Assembly: GCA_025331565.1 (NCBI GenBank)
Contig: JAFREQ010000049.1
Span: forward strand, 3,630,501-3,694,500
DNA length: 64,000 nt
Direction of reading: 5' to 3'
Origin: Holacanthus passer
Lineage: Eukaryota; Chordata; Actinopteri; Pomacanthidae
Below are positions 1 through 13,860 of the stretch, piece after piece. The first letter of the stretch is position 1; every line of letters begins with the position of its first letter. The translations under genes were made by a program, and so were the position numbers. The notes below the pieces were generated by a model. The model was not told where the DNA came from. It did no database searches and saw only the letters and a program-made list of their open reading frames with translations.

Positions 1-622
1 GTGTGATAGAAGTTCAACAGTGCTGCCACATAATATCAGCAGTCTCTTTTTTAAGAGCAGGCCAAATAAGGAGTCCATTCATAACAACACATGAGCCAAC
101 TACATGCAATCCATCAAAGCAATTACCCTTCAACAGGCAGCCTCTCAGGTTCATTGCCTCTACTTCCTATTGTGAAGATTATGATCCCGCTTTCAAACTA
201 GTCGAAAAATAAATTGCCCAGAACAAAAAACAACAACCATCCCACCAGAGCAAAGACTCCCTACTGCCAAGCTGTGGAAGCAAAAACAAATCGTCTGTAA
301 GCTTTAAAGCACCGAGTGTAGAAGTCACTGGAATCCGGTGATAGTTTGTTCCCAAACCCCAACCCCTCCACAATAAATCCTGCTGGGATTTTACTTACCA
401 CAATGGGAACACTGCTGCTGTATTTTTGGTAACTGACTTACTTGCTGAGAAATAAATAACAAATCACTTGAAGGGCTTCTTTTTGCATGAAAAAACAGTA
501 TACTTTTCATTTCACATGCAATTTGATGAGTATAATTTTTTTTTCTAATCTTTGTGTTGCTTGAGCATGTCAGATCAGTATCCCCACACACTGATCGTTC
601 TCTCCTGTGTCACCGATATCAG
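1..622 (+). other. plxnb1 intron, upstream part
   Basis: Intronic sequence upstream of the first visible plxnb1 exon. It ends in a pyrimidine-rich acceptor (AG at 621-622). I see no exon, RNA gene or recognisable repeat; the short ORFs here have no plexin similarity. Confidence 0.6.
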
Positions 623-805
623 AACACTCTGGATGCTTACCCCTGCGGCTCCGACCATACACCCAGCCCAATGGCCAGCAGGATGGCTGTAGAAGCAGAG
701 ACCATATTGGACAGCCCATCTGCTCGTCTCACTGCTGTGGCCGTCAGTGTAAGGGCGGGACATACAATCGCCTTCCTGGGAGACTCCAAGGGGAACCTGC
801 ACAAG
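623..805 (+). CDS. plxnb1: plxnb1 exon: C-terminal Sema domain
   Basis: 61 codons, phase 0 to 0, acceptor AG at 621-622 and donor GTAATT at 806. Encodes DAYPCGSDHTPSPMAS and GHTIAFLGDSKGNLHK, a late blade of the Sema beta-propeller. An alternative upstream acceptor near 592 is possible because the frame stays open, but the pyrimidine tract favours 623. Confidence 0.92.
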
Positions 806-3800
806 GTAATTTGGTGTCACATATTTTAAAGCATGCACAGACAGGTCGTCAGGTTGCATTCTGGAGTGTTTCAGTGCGCGCACACACACACACATACACA
901 CACACAACAAAATCACTAACCAGCTTTGTGACTTTCTTTATATTCTTACTGTGATGTTATGCAGGAATTGGGCTGTTATTGCTGGAGATATGAAGTAATA
1001 GTCTGGCATATTCAACAACTTGTGTCATTATTTTGAGCTCAGACCCTATTTGGGTAACATGTGTTTGGTATTTCTCATATAACTGTAATACCTGTCCCTG
1101 CATGGACATGGTAGTCAACCTAGCAGACATCCAATTCAGCTTTTGTCTGTTCACCTCCAGACACCAGCTCTCTATTGTTCTGCCAACCACTGGAAGTCTA
1201 AAACAGTCTCAGTGTGTACAGGCAGACAGGCTGAGCTCAGCACTGCAGAAATAATCTCAGTAGAAGAGTCCTGGTGCATCTTGATTTATGTTTCCATGTT
1301 GTGAAAGGAATGTTTGTTAGACTGTCCCACTGTACTAACACCACTCCTCCAGTAAATAATGAGAACATGACCAAACACATCAGTGGATGCCTGGTAAATC
1401 AGTGCCTCTGGCGTTAGGTAACAAGAGAACAAGAACAAGTCATATGGCACAGACATTCATGTTTTAAAATTAGCTGTCTTTTATAGATAATGTAGCAAGG
1501 TTTTATTTTTTGAATTTCTATATGAATATATACATGTTCATCTGCTAATTCATTAGCCACAACCTTACCTGCTTGAAGAACTAGGGAATGTTGTTCCTGC
1601 TAGGTTACAACACTATTGTATGTAATATTCCATTATGAGTTTAACAATTCTCCTGCAAAAGGCAGACAGGGGTGGTAGACTTGTGTTAATGTCTTGACTG
1701 GTTCACACTTTTTCACTTTTGAAATAATGCTCATGTACACAAGGTCGCATTCATGTGAAGGATCTCTGAAGTGCTGTTGTCCCTAACAGGCTGTCAGTTT
1801 GATTTCCAAGGTGTTGCATTTGAAAGCAGGGGGCACAGTTGAGTTGCGGTGGGGTCATGTGCGGCAGTGTCTCTGTGGGTTCAGACGGAGGTCAGAGTGA
1901 GACTTGGTGCACAAGACGACACAAGGAATATTGTGTCGTAGATAGAAAATCAAAGAAAAGCAAAGGGGACAGCAGGCGTATGGATTTGAATAGAACATGT
2001 CAGCTGAGCTTGTGTATTCGCTGGGAAGCGAAGTGCAATTTAGGAAAGTGTTGGACTTGCTGTATTTATTGTCTATATTTGTTTTGTTTATTGATAACAG
2101 GAAACAGTGGTCTAAGTTAGAAGGCAGTGGAGCAGGGAGGTTGTAGGGAGGCCCCTTGATATCAGGAGTTTACAGATCGTGAGCTCGCCTCCACACAGTT
2201 GGCTCTTTGTATCCTTTTTTTCTCAATGGTGGCTTGTGGTTGAGGCCCCCTGCACAAGCAGAGCAGCAGCACAATGACAGCCATTAACGTATTTTTACAC
2301 GGTTACGTCACACCGAGCCAGCTCAACCCTGAGCCACACATCATGGTGACCAGACAACGGAGCTCCGTGTGTTGTGCACTGTCATCGCTGACTGGCAGAC
2401 ACGTGCACTTCCTAACAGGGACACTCATTCAGAAGTATGTCGAGATATCGGTCATAACAGCAGACAGTGTCAGTGTTAATGTCACTGTCATTAATGGACA
2501 CATTGTCAGCCTGTGTCCTCCTGACTGCAGCCACCAACAATGAACATTTAAATATAAACTTTTCCAGCACCCGTAACTCTTCATCTGATGTACTTTATGT
2601 GTAAAAAGGGACTGTCCAAATGAAGAAGTCAGTTTGATTCTTGCAGAGAGAACCAAGTGAACAAACTTTTTAAGAAAGCAAAATCAGACACAAACAAGCC
2701 CACAGATCCAGACAATCACTTGCTTTCTTTCTGTCTTTCCTTCCTGTGGAGCAGAGAAAATATCATCAGAACAAAGTTGTTCCTCTGTTATCTTGAATTT
2801 GTTCAATCACTTACAGTCAGCCTATCCTCTCCAGTGGCATCATAATAATAGTGTGACAAGACATTTTGTTAAAATGATCTTGAGGTTTTTATTTTGCCAT
2901 TATGTTGGACCCAAGGTTGAACTGATTAGATTTTAGTGGTGGTCACAGAGCTGATACTGAACTGTGCTGATACTAAACGTAGTTTGACACTGTCTGTGTT
3001 TTAGGTTAAAATGGGCTCTATGCTTGTTTTTGTTGGATCACTTCAGATGCTCAGTGTTATATTTTCCAGCTGATTAAAGCAGCTCTCCTCTTTAGATTAA
3101 AATTTATCTGTGAAGTCTTGTTCTCACAACAAATCATGGAGCTTCCTGTTTGTCTGTCCACTAATTTCTTGAGCGTCAAGTAAACACAACTTCTTATTCT
3201 TTGTCTTTATCTGCCATCTGTATTGGCATTCCAAAGCTTTTTTGACATCACATGAAAAGAAATTTTATGGCCAAGAGTGTGTGGACACTCAAACATTTCA
3301 GATACATTCCACTTCCACTCTTCTGGTTTCCACCCCGTGTTAGAACCTGGCAGCTGGGATTTGCTCCCTTTCAGCCACAGGAGCATTAGTGAGGTCCAGC
3401 ACTGATGTCAGACCTTGGACAGACCATTGTCACGATGAAACAGGAAATGGCCTTCCCCTAACCAACAAAATTGGAAACATATTATTCTTTAAAATATTCT
3501 ACACTGTAGCATTAATGGACTGAAGGTGCTCAAATATATGTGGAGAGGTGTGTCATTAGATAAAACCTTTTACAAAACATGAATCATTTTTGTGTCTGTT
3601 TTTTTTAACCTCATTTAAATAGACTGACTAATTAAGTTGGAAAACAATTTTGTAAAGCAATAAAAATATGTGATCAGATCAAACTGATACAATTCCATGT
3701 AAATCAGTTAATGATAATACAGCATTATTGACCAAACACTCTAAACTGCTGTAACAATAAAAAAATCTAACAAAATTAAACAAATTAAGAAAAATGAAGG

Positions 3801-6800
3801 TATATTCATGCCAGATCATTTAAATGATAAATCATGAAACCAAATTGTTTTATGTGTTTGTTTGTTTTTTTAAATATCTAGTTCTCAATTTTGAAAATTA
3901 GAACTTCTTATGGAGTGGATCTTTTAAACTAGTTACTTTTAAATCTTCTGTCTGTCTTTCAGTCACTTTTTGTGTGTATTTTTCAGACATTTCTCCAGGT
4001 CAGAAACTTATCATTTTCCTTTCATGTGTTTTGACAGGAGGAAATGTGAGCAATACAAAAATAGCGTTCAAAAAAGTTCATAGTTCACGTCATGTTCCCT
4101 TAGATTTCATTGTTTTTTGTATATATTTAGATTAGAAAATCAAATGCGACACATTGACCCATACCAGTGATGACTTTAGGCATGTGGTGCAACCCCAATT
4201 CCAAAAATGGGACGCTGTGTAAAACGTAAATACAAACAGAATGTATTGATTTGCAATTTTTTTTCAACCTATATTTAATTACATACATCACAAAAACAAG
4301 ATATTTAATGTTGATAATCTTTTTTTTTTTTCTCAATATACACTCATTCTGAATTTGATGCCTGCAACACATTCCGCAAAAGCTGGAACAGGAGCCTGTT
4401 TACTGCTGTGTTCCATCCTCTTCTCTGTTAACAACACTCAGTGAGCATTTGGGAACTGAGGACACTAATTGCTGAAGTTTTGAAAGTGAAATTGGAGATA
4501 AACATGGCGTGCAGTGATTGGCTAATTGGAGCTACTGGGAATAACAAGAGAACTAAATGAAGTTAAGCTGATGTTCAAGACACAGGAGCCAGTATGATTT
4601 TAGGGGAGGTGCAATTGCTGAAACCTCAGCAGTCTTATAAACTGTTGCATGAAGACACAGATGCTGACCAGTTAGGATTCTGTCTCTAAATGTTTGTGTT
4701 GAGGTCAGCTCAATGCATAATGGTGGAAGAAAGAAGGGATTTGTGTAGCAAGCATGCAGTGGCTGTTATTCAGCTTCCAGTTTCCAGTTCCAGTTCACTT
4801 TCTTTTGTACATTTCCCACTCCCTCTTTGACATCAACGTTTGTGATACATTTTATTTGACATATTCAGGGTAGACAGATTTTTCTTGAAAACCTTGAAAT
4901 GATTGTCTTACTTGGTAACAAAAGAAACCCCAGGTGTGTATCTCTTCTGCACCTCTTTTACTTGTTTGAAGAGAAGAATGTTATTTAGTTAAACTCTAGT
5001 TTAGTTAGACTTTTGTGTAGTTTCAGTAATTAGCTGTAGTCTGGATGGACAGGTATTAAAGCCTGGACAGTGTGCCTTTGAGGAGCTGTGGGATCAAAAT
5101 GTTAGACTGCATAGCTGACCTCAAACCCTCCACATACCTGGAGGATGGGATTAGCCTGGAACCAGAGATACATCCTGGCACATCACGGGCCAGATTAAGG
5201 AATCCACACTTCCTCCCAACCTGTGCTGAATTTTCCCATTAGGATGATTGCTGTCTTTTGTTCCAGCAGAGCTCCCTTCACAATATCTCACTAATGACAT
5301 TAGATGGAATGAAGCTGATGTTCAGGCTCCTGTAAATAACATCTAAAGGCTGATGCGGAGCAGTTGGTCGTATTAACTCAGATTACAGCAGCTCTGGATT
5401 TTAACAGGCAGCACAATGTCAGACTGCTTATGGGGGTCTCCCAATGTTGCTTGATTGTTATTGAGCTCTGACCATCAAGATTTGTCTCATCATCCTGTCA
5501 AACCTATCTATATCTCACCGACCTGTGGTGGAGGATTTCTAATCTGGACATATTTCTTTTTTCCACTCTGTTTTGGCGTTATTGTTTTGTGGTTGTATTT
5601 CACTATCTGGATTTGTCCCTTCATGCTGTCAAACCTTTGTCTCATCATCCTCTGGGGCAGAATTCCTATATTTGATATACTGTATTTCCAGTGTTGTTCC
5701 TTAAGTAAAGAGTTAAAGAGGAAAACATCAAAGTGTGTTTCCAGTACTCCAGCATGTGTGGAAAAAGTTGTATCTGTGAAGTCTGATAGCCGTCCTGTGG
5801 TGCTGTCACTCGAGTCAGCTTCAGTTGGGGCTGAAACTACCAGCTTGAAAATAAGAAACACCTGGGGATGTGGAGTTTGAAAGAAGTGAGCTTACCAGAC
5901 CTCTGTAGCCCACTCCTCACCTAGCCCCTACACTACATTGGTCGTTACGACCATAAACACACAAATGTCAGAATGAACTGTCAGCGACTGAGTTGCATCC
6001 TGGGTAATGTAGGTGCCAGGACAAAGAAAGACAAAGTCTGACTGTTTAAGGAGTGCAGTCTTTTGGAGTTCCATTGAACATCATCTTCAAATTTTTTCTC
6101 AAATTAAACTCTTTAAACTTTGGACATAACAACTCCAACTTGGCTTTTTTTCCAGACTTCAACCACGTGATATGGTCTTCATCAGTAGTTTCAGAGTTTG
6201 CTCAGTAGTTATAGAGCTGGATCTGTTGACATGCATGTTCAGTAGCTAATATGATTCCAAAATGGCACTTTTTTGATTTATCGTCCATGTAGGCTTAAAA
6301 AATTAAATATCGTGAATTTGCAGCTGATGCAATACACATTCCTGCCAATATTTAAGACTGCTAGTAAGTAAACATTGATGTAATGCAGGTTTTAAAAAAA
6401 CTACTGCAAATGTTTAATGATGAAAGAATTGCATTCAGCTTGTTTGTTGGGCCTGAAGGATAAACACAATGCATGTTGGATGAGTAACGCTGGAGGTAAA
6501 CGTGACTTTTGTTTGTCTACAAGCAAACTTCACAAGTTACCTTTAAGTATTACAGTTCATTCCAGACCTTGGAAATAATAGTTTGACAAATAAATCCCAA
6601 CTCAAGGTACACTTACCAGCTTTTTCTGGAGCGTTCTGTTGTATAATGCGTTCAAATTAAATGCTTATTATAGCCTGTGTGGTTAAATTCTATAAAATAT
6701 GCCATAACAGTTTAATGAAAATTGCAAGAAGGAAAAATATTAAATGGTCTATTTTTATGTTCTCTATTTATAAGAAGGCTTAATAGAAGGACAATCTGTT

Positions 6801-9800
6801 TAATGAATGTATAATCACAACATTCATGTGTATGTGTACTTTTCCTCAGGTGTTCCTGGGGCCAAACGGTGAGGTTGAGGAGTACTCGGTCGTCTCCATT
6901 CAGCAGAACACAGCTATCAGTTCAGACCTCATCCTGGACCAGAAAGAGGAACATCTCTTCATTATGACTCATAACATGGTATATGCAAACAGAAATACAA
7001 AGAACAGTCATTGCACTCTTGTAGCCTCATTTCATGCTCTTCTTTCTAGATGCGTCCTTCCTGGGTTGTATTAATAAAGCTAAAGAGAAATGATTTAGAC
7101 TCTCTTGTTTCTGCCCCAATTCTCTCTCTCCAGTTAGTCAGTCCGTTGTTAGGATTATTCTAATGAACATATTTTCATTTTGCATTGTTCCTGGAATATA
7201 TGGGCCACCTATTCTTTTTAATCAGATTTCTGGGAGCTTAGTGTGCGTGGTTTGCACGACTGAACATGATTGTGTTGTCCTGCTTCCAGCTGCAGAAGAG
7301 GCCGGTGGCTGAATGCCAGCAGCACGCAGACTGCCACTCCTGTCTGCTGGCCCACGACCCCTACTGTGGCTGGTGTGTCCTCGAAGGAAGGTGAGATAAA
7401 CCCCGGCAGTTAGCTCCAACACTGGATATGTCCTCATCTAGCATCTGAGAAAGTGTGGCTGAGATTGGACTTAAAGTTTATGGAGTGGATTAATCTACTT
7501 GATCTAACAAACAAAACTCACTTGTTATACTGAGAACAAGTTTCAGATGCTTTGAAAATGCTTACCTGTTATGTGTATAGAACGAGAGAACCAGTGCTGA
7601 AAGGATTAATTAGGCCATCAACCAACTGGTTGATCAACATGTAAATTAATCTGGAACAATTTTCTTACTTAATTGTCATTAATTAAGAAACAAGACTAAG
7701 AGCTCTGTGATGCTGTATTTAGACACACTGGTGCTTTGAGCTAGATGCTTACTCACAGTGACACTGCTAGTTTTGCAGGTATTTGATCGGATTGATTCAT
7801 CAGATTGAAACTTCAGGCACAAGTTGACAAATCGAGGGATCACCAAAGTTATTACGATTCTTCCGGAGGGTAACATGAATATGGAAATCCATTCAATAGT
7901 TGTTGAGATATTTCAGTCTGGAACAAAGTGCTGGACTACCTGACACTGCATGGCTACACATACATATAATAATATGAAACATGGGCCGGTTACAGGAATC
8001 ATTTTTTGAGGATTGCTTTATTTCATTTAGTTTTGTGTCAATCTCATTTGAATAAATATATTGTTCATGAGACCAAATTAGCATTTTGAAGACATGGCAT
8101 GATCAGCATTTGTCTATGTTAGTTTTTCTTTTCTTTTTGCATTTTCACATTCACCCCTCCTTTAGTTGAAACATATAAAAGGTATAATTTCTGACTCCAA
8201 AACACACTATCACAGGAAAAACTACTGAAAAATAGTAACAATAGTAACCAGACAGTTATATTATATACAATTATATTGTATTTACATTATCACAAATGTC
8301 TCCAACAACGTTCAAACCCAGAGAAATCCATAATTGTGCTTGTGCATAAAAGTGCTTGTCATTTGGTCGTCTGTCAATGCTGATGCGGGAAGCACCAGAT
8401 GATACGTCGGAGAGTGAGTGAGGGAGGAAGTTAGCGAACATGACTAAACCTGAATAAAACTTTAATACATTACCTCCTACCTTATACATGAAGATTTTTG
8501 CTTGAGTCACGTCTGATGGATTTTCATCCGCAATGATGGTCTGTGCAACCTTTGCTGTTGCTGTGAAATGTTTCATTTCAGGTTCACAAAGGTCAGTTCA
8601 AAGGATTTTCCTGAAAAAGAAAGTTCAGTGCTGACATGTGAGGAATCAGCAGACATGAAAACTGCAGGCACCCTTGTTAGTTTTTGGAATGTTTTTGCCA
8701 AGTCATCTTAAAAACCTGAGTGCAGTCTGGTGGGATTGCGTGTGAGTCTGATGAAAGAAATCTACCTCTCCATCCCATCTGTGTCTCCTCCCCTCTCCTC
8801 ACTGCTCTGCCTCACCACCTGGCCTACCACCTCCCTCTCACCAGGATGTTTTTCTCTCGGCTCCTCTCTTTCCATCTTTACTCTTTTTTTACTTTCTTCC
8901 ATTCTGGCTTCATAACAGTCCTGGTTTGTTTGTTTTTTTTTTGTTTTTTTTTACAGTTTCCTCGTTTGAAATGATTTGTCTCTTCTAGGTCACATTCATG
9001 TTTTTCAACTTGTTTCACATATTCCTTACATTAGATAGCTTTCAGTCCAGCTGGAGTGGAAACCTCACATCTCAACTATTTAGAAAAACAGGAAAAACAC
9101 ATAACAATCCAGTTCATGTGCAGTTTTACAATCACATTATGATTTATGGATTTTCAGTAAATACTGAAGGTCATTTTCATGGTTTAAGTAGAAAATTTAT
9201 AGAGTTTGAGAGACAGAGACAGAGATGGAGAGCCTGACTTTAACTCACAACATAGTGAAGAACGTGTATATAACAGGGCAGTCTCTGTGTTTTCCCTGCA
9301 GATGTGTGTCGCAGTCGGCTTGTGCTCGTGGGAACCAGCCGGGTCAGTGGCTGTGGAGCTTTGACATGGAGCAGCAGTGTCTGGCCATCCAGGACCTCAA
9401 CCCCTCCAACGTCAGCAGGGAGGAGAGCAGGATGGTAAGTCTGCAATATAGTCACATAAACTGGAGCAGGAAAGGAGCAAAACTCTCGACATATATCTAC
9501 CCGTCTGTACACATCCTTCCCCCTCCCCCGAATAATAACAGTCTCATCACATACCATAAACACCATAAAGCTCAAGCCCACATCTAACCTTGCTATAACT
9601 CATTCCAGAAATCCTTATCAGCTGAGCTGGGAGATTTGCTGTATGCTGGCTATGGGTACTGTGTGTGTGTTTGGTTTTTATATGCGAGTTTAAATGTCAG
9701 AGGTTTCAAAAGAAGATAGTGATCGGAGCCATGTCCTGACACGTCCTGGTGCAGAGAAAAGCACAGTTTCTCTGATCTGTGTGGAAGATGGTGCCTGAGG

Positions 9801-12800
9801 ATAGCAGCCGGTAACACACTGTGTTACGTCATAGGAGAGGACGACTCAAGAGCATTCTGTTTTTTAAGTTGAAATGTCCGTATAAGTCTCAGTGGTTGTA
9901 AATTAGACCAGTTAGGATCAAATACATGTTTCTCTGGAACTGTGAATATAACTTGCTAAATATGCGTAATGATAGTTTTTTGTCAAATGTGTATAATTGG
10001 TGTATGTGGTCATCAGTCTAGTAGTCAGCAGAAGTTTCTGATAGTTCTGGGTTTTCTCAGTCCTGCTACCATAAACTGTAGAGATGCTGATACTGACCAC
10101 TGAGGTAGCTGCTTTGCCTTATCAAATAACATTATCACTATGCAAGACACAAGTTAGGGTTAAACTAATTGCACTATGTTTGAATATCAGCTATTAAAAG
10201 CGCCATCACCGACATAAGCATAAAAACCAAATATTTCCAGATTAAGCTTCTCAGTTGTGAGATTTTTCTGCTTTTCATTGTCTAATAAGATAGGAAAGTG
10301 AATGTCTTTGGGTTCTGGGGCAGTAGCAGTCGTAGATATTTCACCTAGGAAAGGTGTGATACAATGAGTTGGGAAATACTCATAAAGTTACTAATTAAAC
10401 TAAAGTAGGATAAATCCTGGTTTAATCCACACAAGATGGCCTGTATCATTACCGATTCTTATCTAAGTGAAACAATGCAGCAAAAACATTTTACTGGTTT
10501 GCTTTGCCACTTATGACGTGTCATGATCATCTGAGACCTGCAGCAGGACGCAACCTTTGTCTTACAGTTGCATTCATTAATAAAGAAGAAGATGAGCCTG
10601 TTTCTTTCTCAACTAATGCAACTTATTATGAACAGAAACTCAGAAAGTACATAGATTTAGACTAAAAGTTTGTGCCTGGCGGTAGCCGGTCTATATTTTT
10701 GATTTACCTTGGCAGTGTATGGGGAACGCATGCAATTCCCTTACCTTGAAACTGTATCTCAAAAGCTCATTAAAGCTCAGGTGTGCAGTAGGAGAAACCC
10801 ATCTCCAGTTAATAACTGATTCATGAAAAAATGATGAATTAGCTTCTGCTGTGTGTGGACCTGGTGCATTGTTTCCACCTGTCAATATGGCTCTCAGTAC
10901 TAGATCTACATTTGCATCACTACAGGACCTCAATAGACCATAGATGTATTCATATATTTAACAGGGAATAAGAAACCAAACAGAGTAATTTTGAATGTGT
11001 TAAACTCAGGAAATGTTATGCATTGCTCCACTTAAACTATAGTTTTGATTTTGCTTTGTAATAATGTGTAATGAAAGCTCACACAGGAAGTAATGAGTTT
11101 GTTTGATTGAAATGAAGGGAATCACAGAGTTTCAGTAGTTTCAGAGTAGCATTACCAAAATGAACAAGGGCCTACAAAAAGAGGTTCTCTGTATACAAGA
11201 AAATACAAAAAAATTGTTTCCAGTCAGAAACTATTTGGTCAAAGTATAAGGAAATAAGTCTACAAATATGACCAGATGCTCAGTACCAGCTTTTGTTACT
11301 TGACAGAACATTTCTTTCAGTACTAAAATCTATTGAGGTTTGCGCTCCAGCCCTACCCATAGTAAACATGATTACGAATCACCACCACTGCTTAACTGAC
11401 AATCACTTACACAAACTTCACAGACAGACAATCCAAGGAAACACGTCACTGTAGAGGTCATACTGTTTGATTGACAGATGATATCTTGGAGCTGCAGCAT
11501 AGAAATACCTCACAGATGAGAACGACAGGTGGAGCCAAAATGAAAATAACAATTTACAATACATAGTAAAGGAGTGTGATTTGTGTGATTCATGTTCCTG
11601 TAGCAGGGGAATCTAATTTAGTTTTCAAATTGAATTATTCTACATTGGCATTTACAAGTGAGCAGATCAGATTTATGTGCTCAGACAGTTTAATCACTTA
11701 CTGTCATTATGACCTTCACTCTCCTCTGTAACAGCACAGGTGTGGACTTAATAATGCAGACGGTTCTGTCCAATAACTCCACCTGCTGCATATGGGACCT
11801 GTGTGCTCTTATTCTGTTTCTACACAATGTTTTTCCATGTTCTGCCAGTCTGCTGCTGGATGCTGGCTGTCCTCTGATCTTCCTGTACAAATTGCATGAG
11901 GAAAGGACAGGAAGAAATCTAGACATCCTGTCCAAGTGGCCACACTGTTGTAGCACCTGTCGATGTGGTTTCAGTCTAATTTCCACATGGTACAATATAC
12001 TCCTACCTTTATCCAAAGCACTTTACAAGGTTTTTGCTGCTCATTCATGCACACACTCACACACTGATGGCAGCAAGCTACCACGCAGGGTGCTGGGCTG
12101 ACCATCAGGAGCAATTTGGGCTTCAGTGTTGCCCAAGGACTCTTTGACATGTGGACAGGAAGAGGTGGGGATTGAGTGGACGAGCCACAGCTGCCCACCA
12201 CATGTACAGTAGCTCTGTCTGAGGCGATTTACCAGTAGTTTAAATCAGTGTTATTATTTCATCTTTCCTCAGGTGTCTCTGTCAGTCCCAGGACTTCCGG
12301 TCTTAGAGAAAGACGAGTCCTACTCCTGCTTCTTCCAGGACAGCCACAGTCCTGCCATTGTCACCGAAAGCGGGGTCACGTGCCATTCTCCAGACATCAG
12401 CCGAGTCCCCATGGTGCCTCCAGGACAGGGTGAGTGTGTTTTAACCCCAGACCTGTTTGTCGTTTCTCGAACAAAGCTGATGAAGCTAGAGTTTAATTAT
12501 TGAACTTTTGAACTTGGGGACAGGAGGATTTGGTTGCATGCTGTAATGAGATTAGTCTTTGTGCTTGTGTGTTTCTGTGTGTGTTTGCATGACACACATA
12601 CCATACATGTATACAGTTCAATTCCTGTGTCCATGAATCTAGGCTAACCCAATCCATTTTTCTAAGCCAGCTTACACAGCAGGGAGTAATCTGTATTTTA
12701 AAGCATGCAACTCTGCATAAATCTATTTCATCTAGTGATTCTATTCTTTGATATGTGTTTTGGTTTTCTTAGGTTTGGTTGATTATTTAGTGAGCAGCTT

Positions 12801-13805
12801 TTTCGGAAGTCAGTGGCAATGATTAAAGGGGTCTGAAAAAAAAAACTGAAGCCTCCACAGAGGTCACACTCACACAAACATTCACATGATTTTTGTGTGT
12901 GTGTATGTCTCTCTCTCTCTCACACACACAGTGGTTCCCATGCCTGCATTCCTGAAACTCGCAGCTTGTTGTAGTTCTCAGGGCACAGGGCTCAGGCAGA
13001 ATCAGCCTGAGGGGTTTACTAAGATATGGACACACAGGCTGTATTTAAGGATCTAGCTGTGGCTTACCTTTACTTAAAGAGGGTTAGTGACAGCTCTCAG
13101 TTAATAAAAGATGGAGCTGAAGGCCTGTAAGGGCAACTGTTGCTTTATAGTTGAAGATCAGATTCTCACCTGACTGCTGCCCCTGTAACAAAACTTCTGT
13201 GGATACAGGCAATGCAAAACACATGAAACAGTTTTAACTCTGGGTTGTCTCAGTTAAAACTAAGTCCAAAATGTATTCAGACTGGATTGTCCTCATCTGC
13301 CACAAAATGTGTAATGTATGTAAAAAAAACAAGTAAATCAAATAAAACAGAATTCAAATCCATGTTACCTTATTAGCCTAAACCACAAAGTGTGGTTGCA
13401 ATGTAAAGCACCTCAACATCATCCTGTTTCCAGATCTAAGACATTACACTAATGAGTACAATGTTATTGTAACTGAAAAATGAACAAAAACTATAAAAAA
13501 CAAGAGATAGATAGAGGGGAAGCCTCAGAGCCTTGAGCCCCGCTGTGTTTATGTCTGCACTCTCTGGGCTGAGGATTCAAGGTGCACATGGGTTCCATTA
13601 GGCCTCTGTGCTTTGACTGTCTGGACCAAACCTTCTCCCACATCCCTCACTCTGTTTTGAGAAACATTGTACTCATCCCTTTCTCATACTTTCTGAATCA
13701 GAGACAATGAGCCTGGCCAAATATTTTCACAGCACTGCTCGCTCAGCTCTGTGCTCAGGTGAAACATGATGCAACTCTTGTGTCATTGTAAGCTCTTCCT
13801 TATGA

Positions 13806-13860
<55 letters not shown>

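Larger units (their letters stand above)
806..6849 (+). other. plxnb1 intron, 6.0 kb
   Basis: Large intron. It contains a CA-rich microsatellite near 880-905, a decayed Tc1-like relic (3265-3530), a second dispersed repeat (4189-4500), and a local imperfect duplication (5480-5505 and 5611-5636). A 141-codon open frame at 5455-5880 has no recognisable domain and is taken as chance. Confidence 0.8.

Noticed and set aside
5455..5880. 141-codon open frame with hydrophobic stretches in plxnb1 intron.
   Set aside because: Starts at TTG, has no recognisable domain, sits in intron with a local repeat, and no splice or poly(A) context fits.
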